DNA from: Vibrio gallaecicus
GTDB lineage: Bacteria > Pseudomonadota > Gammaproteobacteria > Enterobacterales > Vibrionaceae
Length of the DNA: 64,000 nt
Assembly: GCF_024347495.1 (NCBI RefSeq)
Contig: NZ_AP025491.1
Coordinates: 1,769,874-1,833,873, forward strand
Direction of reading: 5' to 3'
Every line of letters begins with the position of its first letter. Positions within the stretch are counted from its first letter, which is position 1. The position numbers were made by a program, and so were the translations under genes. Of the stretch, positions 9,197-16,121 are shown piece after piece. The notes beneath the pieces are model-generated. The model was not told where the DNA came from. It was given only the letters and a program-made list of their open reading frames with translations, and searched no databases.

Positions 9197-9236
9197 CTTG
9201 TGTCCTCCATTGGGTTAAATACGCGCTAAGCGTAAC

Positions 9237-9267
9237 AGAAAACGGCGAGTGGTAAAAGTACTCGCCG
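9237..9267 (-). terminator. terminator of the PCuAC gene
   Basis: Minus strand: CGGCGAGT, a nine-base loop, ACTCGCCG, then TTTTC. It lies 17 bases after the PCuAC stop. Confidence 0.85.
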
Positions 9268-9283
9268 CTTGTTTTAAAGAAGC

Positions 9284-9742
9284 TTAATGATGGGAGTGGT
9301 CCATCTTCTTCATGCCGCTCATAACCTTTTTCACAGGTACTTGCAGCGTTTGGGTTTCACCGTTTGCAAAGGTAAGCGTCATTTCAATTTCTTCCCCTTC
9401 TGCTAAACGTTTATCTAAATCAAATAACATGATGTGTAAGCTACCTGGCTTGAGTACTGCGTGGCCGTTTGCTGGTATTGCAATGCTTTGTACTTGGCGC
9501 ATTTTCATTACATCGCCATCTTTAATCACATCATGAAGTTCGACTTTTCCAGCTGCGGGTGTTGATGCTGAAATAAGGGTACGTTCATTATCACCATGGT
9601 TCATAAGCGTAGTGAAAACAGCACTTGTTACTGATGATGGTGCCATAGCGCGGGCGTATAAGTCATGCGCCATGATGTCGGATTTAGCTTGAGCAAAAGG
9701 AGTGAGGAGCAACCCCGCAAGGGCGAGAGCTTTTAACTTCAT
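9284..9742 (-). CDS. periplasmic copper chaperone PCu(A)C
   Basis: A 152-residue exported protein: signal peptide at residues 1-19 (cut after AQA), then a PCuAC domain. The copper motif H-x10-M-x21-H-x-M is exact: His70, Met81, His103, Met105. A short C-terminal MDHSHH tail may hold a second copper. The family binds Cu(I) in the periplasm and, with SCO proteins, delivers it to the CuA or CuB site of cytochrome oxidase. It follows an SCO gene by 158 bases on the same strand, which fits. A hairpin with a T-run ends the transcript. Confidence 0.93.
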   Translation of the reverse strand: MKLKALALAGLLLTPFAQAKSDIMAHDLYARAMAPSSVTSAVFTTLMNHGDNERTLISASTPAAGKVELHDVIKDGDVMKMRQVQSIAIPANGHAVLKPGSLHIMLFDLDKRLAEGEEIEMTLTFANGETQTLQVPVKKVMSGMKKMDHSHH

Positions 9743-9900
9743 GTTATTGTCCTTAATGGTTTTATTATAGTGTTATCGTGCTTTTAGTATTGAGCACTTT
9801 AATTTTATTGGGTCATTTCGTGACCCTTTCTTGGTCAAATTATTAAACCTAGCGATTTATCTACTTAAGCCACTTATCAGCCTAAATCGTTTGAATCTAA

Positions 9901-10500
9901 CTAGTTAACCGCAAGCTCTTTAATCGCATTTACGATGGGAGCAGGGGTTAATGTGTGTGGCACTTTCGTAATTAGCGTACCGTCTGGCTTCAAAAAATAA
10001 AAATAAGAGCTGTGGTCTAACGTGTATTCCAGCTCAGAATCTTCAAGCACTGTTTTTCTAAAAATGACACCATAGTTATGAGCTAAAGACGTAGTTGCCT
10101 CTAACGAGCCAGAAAGCCCTTCAATCATAGGGTGGAAATATTGCGCGTATTGAGAAGACGCATCTGCAGCATCACGTTCAGGGTCTAAAGATATGAACAT
10201 AGGACGAAGCTTAGCTTTATCTTCATCGGTAATTTGATTCAGCGCGCCAGCTAGCATGGCTAATGACGTTGGGCATACGTCAGGGCAACGTGTGAAACCA
10301 AAGTAGACAACCCGAATTCGTGGGTCGCTTTCATCAAATATGGTTGCTGGCTGACCACCTTTTCCATACAAAGTAGTTTCAGAAAGCTGTTGAGCTTTTT
10401 CTTGTTTGGCTTGAGTAGTCGCTTGCTCGTCTAAATAGACTTTTACGCCAAAACCTAAAACAAACGCTACGATTAGCGCTAAAGACCAATTTTTACTCAT
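9901..10500 (-). CDS. SCO1/SenC family copper-binding thioredoxin-like protein
   Basis: A 199-residue membrane-anchored protein: a membrane helix at residues 5-22, then a thioredoxin fold with the metal/redox site Cys72-Pro-Asp-Val-Cys76 and the distal His in LDHSSYFYF near 160. SCO proteins insert or reduce copper at the CuA site of cytochrome c oxidase. An upstream extension of 20 codons is open, but AAGGA lies before the 10500 ATG, and that ATG overlaps the stop of the preceding gene as ATGA, so 10500 is the start. It forms an operon with the 146-residue gene upstream and probably the PCuAC gene downstream. Confidence 0.93.
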   Translation of the reverse strand: MSKNWSLALIVAFVLGFGVKVYLDEQATTQAKQEKAQQLSETTLYGKGGQPATIFDESDPRIRVVYFGFTRCPDVCPTSLAMLAGALNQITDEDKAKLRPMFISLDPERDAADASSQYAQYFHPMIEGLSGSLEATTSLAHNYGVIFRKTVLEDSELEYTLDHSSYFYFLKPDGTLITKVPHTLTPAPIVNAIKELAVN

Positions 10501-10937
10501 CTTGCCATCCTTATTGCTGGGTGAATCGTGGTTGTGCCGTCGGTTAACTCTCCAACCCAAGTCATTTTTTCAAGTGTACATACAGGAAGAATAATTTCGC
10601 CCTCATATTCATCCCCGCCTATCGATTTTAACTGATAAAGCGCGGTGCCCATCTCCATTTCTAGCCCTTTTAGCGATAACAGTAGTGTGTCTTGCTTAGC
10701 ATTGGGCCAGATAACTCGAATTGTAGAAGGAATCAGGGGTTGGGCTGTATTTTTATCAAGTGACATTGAAATGGAGTCTTGTACACATGAGTCTGTTGAC
10801 AGCATGCAATAGTCCGCGAGGTCGACATTTTCCATATCTGACCCAAGTGACTCTTGGACCTTATTGATAGCTTGAGGTCCATAAAAACCAGCGGCAAGGG
10901 CAGTAATCACCGCAACAACTTTAAATGCAGAATGCAT
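10497..10937 (-). CDS. small membrane-anchored protein of the SCO/PCuAC operon
   Basis: A 146-residue protein that I cannot name. It has an N-terminal hydrophobic helix (about residues 5-24), and the rest is predicted beta-rich and extracytoplasmic, with four cysteines (in ADYCMLSTDSC and LPVC among others). Its end, with TWVGELTDG and a final beta strand, resembles FixH-like domains of oxidase assembly proteins, but that is a weak impression. Its stop overlaps the SCO start by ATGA, so the two are translationally coupled. A role in copper handling or oxidase assembly is inferred from context only. Confidence 0.75.
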   Translation of the reverse strand: MHSAFKVVAVITALAAGFYGPQAINKVQESLGSDMENVDLADYCMLSTDSCVQDSISMSLDKNTAQPLIPSTIRVIWPNAKQDTLLLSLKGLEMEMGTALYQLKSIGGDEYEGEIILPVCTLEKMTWVGELTDGTTTIHPAIRMAR

Positions 10938-11015
10938 CAGTCATATCCATTTGATTCTATAAAGTCGCGATATTATCACAATCGCCAATACGTATTTGTA
11001 TCAAAAGGAAATTAT

Positions 11016-11093
11016 GTGCTGATGCTAGTATTTTCCACAGGGTTTTTCTCATTGCTTATTATCATGATATTTATGGAGAAAGGCAGAAAGTAA
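11016..11093 (+). CDS. possible 25-codon membrane peptide
   Basis: A GTG start six bases after AAGGA (11005-11010 region) opens a 25-residue ORF. It is almost entirely one hydrophobic helix (LVFSTGFFSLLIIMIFM) ending in the basic tail EKGRK, the usual design of small inner-membrane subunits. It is divergent from the SCO operon and convergent with the DUF368 gene. I do not recognise a family, and the evidence is composition plus ribosome binding site only. Confidence 0.3.
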   Translation: MLMLVFSTGFFSLLIIMIFMEKGRK

Positions 11094-11139
11094 GCGCTAA
11101 ATGAGGGAAGTTGAAAAGAGGTAATGTGTAGTCTTGAAT

Positions 11140-11163
11140 AAAAAGCCGCCTATAAAAGGCGGC
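11140..11163 (-). terminator. terminator of the DUF368 gene
   Basis: Minus strand: GCCGCC, a seven-base loop, GGCGGC, then TTTTTATT. Confidence 0.85.
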
Positions 11164-11220
11164 GTTTGTAATGAAGCTATGTGTATTCAAATAAAGAAGT
11201 AAATACGTTAGATAAAGCGA

Positions 11221-12147
11221 TTATTTCTCTTTACTGCCGTCGCCTGCAAACTTCTCTAGAGCAAGAACAAAAGTGATTGCAACAAGCATCATGGCAACTG
11301 CCAATACTAACTGTGACGGTTGTGATGTGAGGGACTCAAATTCAAATGGCGATAGGTTTTCTTGAATTAAAGGAACTTGCTCACCTTTTGAGTTGGTGCG
11401 CCAGCTGATGGTTTCTTTCCAAGGCCAGATTTTTGGAAGTGTACCAATCATTAAGCCGGTTAAAAAAATCAGAGTGAAATCTCTGAATGAACGAAGCAAC
11501 CAAGAAAGCACATGTGAAAAGGTTAAAAGACCAATAACACACCCGCCAAGGAATAAGGCTAATACATCAACTTGAAAGCCTTTAACCGCCGCTAATACCG
11601 GTGTATACATGCCAATGAGAAGTAAGATAAAGCTGCCAGAGATTCCCGGTAAGATCATCGCACAAATAGCAATTCCGCCTGCGATTAAAATGTTGATGCT
11701 AGTAGGCTCCATCTGCAGAGGCTTCAGTATGGTAATACTGTAAGCGAATGCTACCCCTAACAGTAGAAACACAAAACGCAAAGCGTCTCTTTTTTCGACC
11801 TGTTTAAGAATATGGTAAATAGAGACTAGGATCAGTCCAAAGAAAAATGACCACAGTGGGATAGGGTGAGTGACCAGTAGCCATGAAATCAATTTGGCTA
11901 ATGTTGCTATGCTGGTAAAAATACCACCAAACAATGAGATTAAGAAAAAGCCGTTGATGTGGTTAAATGCGGCTTTAAAACCTTCACGCTTCCATATGCC
12001 GAATAGGCTTGGGTTGATGCGTCTAATACTCTCAAGAAGAGTATCGTAAATTCCAGTAATAAAAGCGATGGTACCGCCCGATACGCCAGGTACAACATCT
12101 GCTGCGCCCATTGCCATACCTTTAAAAAAAGTGCTTAAGTAATTCAT
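11221..12147 (-). CDS. DUF368 family polytopic membrane protein
   Basis: A 308-residue inner-membrane protein with about eight hydrophobic spans. The N-terminus GMAMGAADVVPGVSGGTIAFITGIY and the internal repeat ICAMILPGISGSFILLLIGMY carry the two DUF368 PGxSG motifs, one in each half. The family is now linked to undecaprenyl-phosphate recycling (PopT-type flippases), which would place it in cell-wall and O-antigen lipid carrier return. A loop near residue 250 (KETISWRTNSKGEQVPLIQ) is hydrophilic. Its promoter must lie in the same intergenic region as the Qrr RNA, reading the other way. Confidence 0.9.
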   Translation of the reverse strand: MNYLSTFFKGMAMGAADVVPGVSGGTIAFITGIYDTLLESIRRINPSLFGIWKREGFKAAFNHINGFFLISLFGGIFTSIATLAKLISWLLVTHPIPLWSFFFGLILVSIYHILKQVEKRDALRFVFLLLGVAFAYSITILKPLQMEPTSINILIAGGIAICAMILPGISGSFILLLIGMYTPVLAAVKGFQVDVLALFLGGCVIGLLTFSHVLSWLLRSFRDFTLIFLTGLMIGTLPKIWPWKETISWRTNSKGEQVPLIQENLSPFEFESLTSQPSQLVLAVAMMLVAITFVLALEKFAGDGSKEK

Positions 12148-12317
12148 TGCTGCATATAGTTAATGATAATTGCCCGCAGTATACAAAGAATAGTGTAGAA
12201 AAAATATCAATTCTGGATGTGCAACTCGATGTCTTATGCGATTACGTTCGACGGATCGTAAAACTAATCAAACTGGGATTTGCTCACCCTTTGATAGCAA
12301 CAGTATTCATATCTATT

Positions 12318-12353
12318 TTGCATGCAAATGCAAAGTGCAATTGCATAATGCAA
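12318..12353 (+). promoter_or_regulatory. LuxO-type activator sites of qrr
   Basis: TTGCATAATGCAA at 12341-12353 matches the TTGCAnnnTGCAA consensus of LuxO sites exactly. Next to it, 12318-12340 contains TTGCATGCAA and further direct TGCAA copies at 12329 and 12336. They lie about 90-120 bases before the predicted RNA start, where a sigma-54 enhancer protein would bind. Confidence 0.85.
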
Positions 12354-12413
12354 ATTCAGATTGAAAATTAGGAGTTTTATGCGACATTTGACCCAAAATA
12401 ACCTAGTTTAAAG

Positions 12414-12430
12414 TTGGCACGCTACCTGCA
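12414..12430 (+). promoter_or_regulatory. sigma-54 promoter of qrr
   Basis: TTGGCACGCTACCTGCA has the -24 GG and -12 GC elements with correct spacing (consensus TGGCACnnnnnTTGCA). It puts transcription start near 12441. Confidence 0.88.
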
Positions 12431-12440
12431 TTATATAAAT

Positions 12441-12549
12441 CGACCCTTCTTAAGCCGAGGGTCACCTAGCCAACTGACGTTGTTAGTGAACCAATTTGTT
12501 CACGATATATATAGAGCCAATCGCGCTTATTGCGATTGGCTATTTTTTT
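12441..12549 (+). ncRNA. qrr: Qrr quorum-regulatory small RNA
   Basis: About 109 bases with all hallmarks of a Qrr RNA. The 5' hairpin is GACCCT, a ten-base loop and AGGGTC; then comes the strongly conserved target-pairing core CTAGCCAACTGACGTTGTTA followed by GTGAA. A second small hairpin uses GTGAAC/GTTCAC, and the RNA ends in the terminator AGCCAATCGC / GCGATTGGCT plus a seven-T run. Qrr RNAs use Hfq to repress the LuxR/HapR master regulator and luxO, and to activate aphA, at low cell density. It has its own sigma-54 promoter and LuxO sites. Vibrios have one to five copies; which one this is cannot be told because luxO-luxU is not adjacent. Confidence 0.94.
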
Positions 12550-12727
12550 GTCTGTCATTTGTGCCACTCTTCTTCACTTACTTGGCTTATGAGTGAATAA
12601 CCCGTCATCCAGCGTATTCTCCTTCCCAAGACCCAAGATAAGCTAAAGCGGAACTCAAAGCTCTACCATCGCACACTATTTATATAATCTTACTAGTTAG
12701 GTTTTACTCAGTCATAAGCTTATTATG

Positions 12728-12770
12728 CAAAAAAGCCAACCCAGAATCGTTTCGATTCAGGCTGGCTTTA
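12728..12770 (-). terminator. terminator of malT
   Basis: Minus strand: a long stem in which AAAGCCAGCC and GAATCG pair with CGATTC and GGTTGGCTTT, closed by a short AAA loop and followed by TTTTTT. Confidence 0.85.
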
Positions 12771-12825
12771 TGTTTATTCTAGCTGGGGTTCTATGTGTGA
12801 ACAGCGCTAGTCATTGATTGGGGTA

Positions 12826-15546
12826 TTAGTATCCCATCAACTGTAATAAGTTCTCAGCAGTACTGATTGCTTCCTTTCTATTCGCAATATTCAGTTTCTG
12901 ATAAAGGTTTCGAATGTGAGTCTTGATGGTTGTCCCTGCAACATCGAGTTCTTGGGCGATTTGTTCATTACTAAACCCAGAATAAATTAATCCTAGTACT
13001 TGCCACTCTCGTTGAGTCAGTGGGCTGGTGCGCACTAGCTCTGGGATGTTCGGGTGGTTCACTAAGTTTTCGACAAAGTCTTCATCAAAATGAATTGAGC
13101 GGCTGCGTTGTGTTGTAGAAATGTCTTTCATGATTTGTTGCGCTCGGTGGCGCTCTAAATCTCCAAGACCAGGTTTGCTACTTAATTTATCGAGAATGTG
13201 CCCGATTGTACTGCCATCAACCAAGAAGTTACCCACCATGCCGGTTTGGTTGGTCATTTGCAGCGCTTCTTCCAGAAGAGTTCGTGCATGGTCTTCATTT
13301 TGAGTTTGAATATGGTACACCGACTCAACAATGAGGTTTCGGTTCGTATCAGTAATCAAATGAGATTTAGCCGCTTCACTTTTTAAGAAATTTAAAGCGG
13401 TTTCTGCCTCTTCAAATTGATCCAAATAAATATGCGCTCGCACTATATTGCGCCATTGAAGTTGGCAGAAATGGTTGCTCGCCGTTTCAGGGCGTGCAGC
13501 TGCGTTTAGCCAATCTTGGATCGCTTCTTTGTTACCTTTGACTTGCCAGAATAAGATAAGTGACAAGGACGCATTAGCTGTCCAATCTACATGGTAAGTA
13601 GACTGGCGCAGTAAATGCTGGATTTGATCAATAAACTTTGCGGCTTTATCTATTTCACCGCGGCTAAGAGAAATACGCGCCAGCATTGAGTAGCTGTGAA
13701 GATGCTTGCTTGGTGAGTGGTGACCAAGAATATCTAAGCCCTTATAGCAACACTCTTCCGCCTCGTCTAATCGGTTCCAACACCAGAAGATTTGAGCGCG
13801 AACACGCAGTAAGAACTCATGCAGAGGGACGTATTGCAGTTGGTGTTCTTCAATTAACTTGAATGCACTGTCTTGCAGCTCAAATGCAGCTTGAACATAC
13901 CCTTGAGCAATCAATATTTCACTTTGCTGGAGAATAGCCCATAAAGCTTGATGATAAACTTGATACTGACGAGCCAGTTTCTCTGTTTGCTGCATCATGG
14001 GTAGTGCACGGCTTAAATTACCCATAACGTGATTAACTTCGCCTACTACAGATGTCGCTACAATGCGGCTACGATAGACATTGGTATTGAGTTGGCTTAG
14101 TGCTAATTCAGCAAGTTCTAGAGCGTTTTCTGGATCACTACTGTTGATCGCAACTTGAGCTCTGAGTGCATTGTATTGCCCTTTATGTTGAGTATCTAAC
14201 ACAATGTTGCGCTCTTTATATTCCTTTTCGGCTTCTTCTAAAAGCGTACCTACTTGGTCATATCTATGTTGGCTTTGTGCAAGCCATGCTCTTAACATTG
14301 AAAGCTTCGGGTTGCCAAATAACTGGTCTCGTGTCAGTTGTTTAACTGCCATTTCCAAAGATGAAAGTTCACCCTGGTTAAACATCTTCCAGCCAGTGTC
14401 ATTTAAGATTTGGACAATCAATTCACCGTCTTGTGCTCTTTGAGCATGTCGTAATGCTTGGTGAGGTGTATCTTGTTTCAGCCAGGCTTTTGCAGCAGAA
14501 CGATGGAGCTCTTCTTCTTGTTGAGGGATTCTTGCTTGGCGCTCATGAGCTAAAAACTCTGCAAATAAATTGTGGAAACGGTACCAGTTATGCTCGCCTT
14601 TATGTTCACCTTCCAGCGGATAGATAAATAGTCCATATCGATTTAATGACTCGATCATACCTAAAGCGTCCTCACGTTCGGTGAGCGCGCATACGAGTTC
14701 ATCATTAAAGTGATCAAGAACGGAACATTGCATTAAGAAATGTCTTGTTTCCTTATCCAGCAAGTCAAACACTTCTTCGACAAGGTAATCCCAAAGGTGC
14801 GCATGGTTGAAGTGAGAAACTGATTCAGCTGCTTGAACTAGAGTGCGCTTTTGGTGTTGCGCCTGTAAAGCAATTAATTGTAGGGCAGAAGGCCAGCCCT
14901 CAACATAGCTACATAGGCTGCCTGCCGTGGAGTCATCTATTCCATTCGCGACTCTTAAGTTAAAGAACCGAGTGGTTTCTTCTGTATCAAAGGCTAGAGA
15001 CTCATTACCAATTTCAATCATCAAGTCACGGACACGAAGGTTTGCGGTGCCTAAAGGTGGTGTCGCGCGGCTTGTTGCCACTAGCGTTAGGTTGTCTGGC
15101 ATGTGCTTCAAGAAGAAACGCATGGCTTCATGAATATCGTCATTAGCGATCAGATGGTAGTCATCCAGAACTAGAAAACACTCCTGATGAAAATTAGACA
15201 TTTCTGCAAATATTTCACTTAGCAAAGAGTGAAGTGATGAAAATTGTCTTTTTTCCGCAAGTTTTTGAGAGTTTGGACATGCGTTTTGTGTGGCTTTATT
15301 TAGCGACTGAAGCAGGTAGTTAATGAACCTGAAAGCATCATTGTCGCTGTCATCAATACTGTACCAACCCACGTTTGGTTTATCTGCGAGCCATTGGGCC
15401 GCCATGGTCGTTTTGCCATAGCCTGCTGGGGAGCGAAATAATACAAGCTTATAAAATGGTGCTTGCTGTAATAGCTCCAATACTCGGGGTCTTACGATTG
15501 CATTATGTAAGCGACCAGGACGAGTCAGTTTTGATGGGATCCACAT
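12826..15546 (-). CDS. malT: maltose regulon activator MalT
   Basis: A 906-residue STAND-class activator, full length for MalT (about 900). The N-terminus has the Walker A motif SPAGYGKTT (residues 39-47) and Walker B-like LVLDDYH near 130. The centre (about 400-790) is a superhelical TPR-like domain that binds maltotriose. The C-terminus (about 840-895) is a LuxR-type [41 protein letters not shown]. With ATP and maltotriose, MalT activates mal promoters. It is divergent from malP-malQ, as in enteric bacteria. A CRP-like site lies about 200 bases upstream. Confidence 0.97.
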   Translation of the reverse strand: MWIPSKLTRPGRLHNAIVRPRVLELLQQAPFYKLVLFRSPAGYGKTTMAAQWLADKPNVGWYSIDDSDNDAFRFINYLLQSLNKATQNACPNSQKLAEKRQFSSLHSLLSEIFAEMSNFHQECFLVLDDYHLIANDDIHEAMRFFLKHMPDNLTLVATSRATPPLGTANLRVRDLMIEIGNESLAFDTEETTRFFNLRVANGIDDSTAGSLCSYVEGWPSALQLIALQAQHQKRTLVQAAESVSHFNHAHLWDYLVEEVFDLLDKETRHFLMQCSVLDHFNDELVCALTEREDALGMIESLNRYGLFIYPLEGEHKGEHNWYRFHNLFAEFLAHERQARIPQQEEELHRSAAKAWLKQDTPHQALRHAQRAQDGELIVQILNDTGWKMFNQGELSSLEMAVKQLTRDQLFGNPKLSMLRAWLAQSQHRYDQVGTLLEEAEKEYKERNIVLDTQHKGQYNALRAQVAINSSDPENALELAELALSQLNTNVYRSRIVATSVVGEVNHVMGNLSRALPMMQQTEKLARQYQVYHQALWAILQQSEILIAQGYVQAAFELQDSAFKLIEEHQLQYVPLHEFLLRVRAQIFWCWNRLDEAEECCYKGLDILGHHSPSKHLHSYSMLARISLSRGEIDKAAKFIDQIQHLLRQSTYHVDWTANASLSLILFWQVKGNKEAIQDWLNAAARPETASNHFCQLQWRNIVRAHIYLDQFEEAETALNFLKSEAAKSHLITDTNRNLIVESVYHIQTQNEDHARTLLEEALQMTNQTGMVGNFLVDGSTIGHILDKLSSKPGLGDLERHRAQQIMKDISTTQRSRSIHFDEDFVENLVNHPNIPELVRTSPLTQREWQVLGLIYSGFSNEQIAQELDVAGTTIKTHIRNLYQKLNIANRKEAISTAENLLQLMGY

Positions 15547-15742
15547 ATCGAGTCTAACCTTTTAAGTGGTTGGTATAAGCTGCATATGAACCTTGGTTGC
15601 GAAATGCCATGGTTAAAGGGTAGCAGTACCAATTATCGTTTGAATTATGGGGGCATGTTACGTGAAGCGGAATGCAACAAACTATGATCGACTTCTTAAA
15701 TCTTGCTCTTCTGCTTGTTTTGACTAATCTACGCCCCTTTTT

Positions 15743-15758
15743 TGTGATGTTTATCACT
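15743..15758 (-). promoter_or_regulatory. CRP-like site upstream of malT
   Basis: TGTGATGTTTATCACT matches the CRP consensus TGTGA-n6-TCACA at nine of the ten conserved positions. Catabolite control of malT by cAMP-CRP is known in enteric bacteria. The distance to the malT start is large, so it may act on malPQ instead. Confidence 0.6.
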
Positions 15759-16121
15759 TATTGCTTGGGTTTTTGATTGTGAAGTGGTTCCTATCTGTAC
15801 GGAAAATTATGCAACTTATGAAAGATATTGAAAATTTTTCGTGATCTGAACATCAAAATTGATAAGTGATTAGGTTTCTGTAAACAGAAATATTCCTAAT
15901 TGAGGTTAGGTTATCGAATAGAGGCTTGTGATCGTAGTCACTCGAAAATTTTATTATGCGTCAGATGATGAGATTCAGATCACTAAGTGATTACGGGTAC
16001 GCCCTCTACTCCCTCTGATCTACTCCTTATAGGGTGTAGTTTCGGGATGATGTTTAGTTAATGGTGACCATGCACGATATGTCACAGATGAATTAGAACT
16101 ATTAAAAGCGAGATTTCTGAA
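15759..16121. promoter_or_regulatory. malT-malP divergent control region with possible MalT boxes
   Basis: This A+T-rich stretch has no gene. GGGATGA at 16044-16050 and two CTACTCC copies (16006-16012 and 16020-16026, read as GGAGTAG on the minus strand, 14 bases apart) resemble MalT boxes, whose core is GGGGATGAGG. The spacing of the pair suits cooperative MalT binding, but the GGAGTAG form is divergent. Confidence 0.4.

Noticed and set aside
10854..11093. 79-codon plus-strand ORF
   Set aside because: Its first half is antisense to the SCO-operon gene; only the last 25 codons have a ribosome binding site and are listed separately.
12414..12596. 60-codon ORF over the Qrr locus
   Set aside because: It begins inside the sigma-54 promoter and crosses the RNA and its terminator; structure and conservation of the RNA explain the sequence.
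15554..15757. 67-codon minus-strand ORF upstream of malT
   Set aside because: Lies in the divergent control region over the CRP-like site, low-complexity start, no ribosome binding site.
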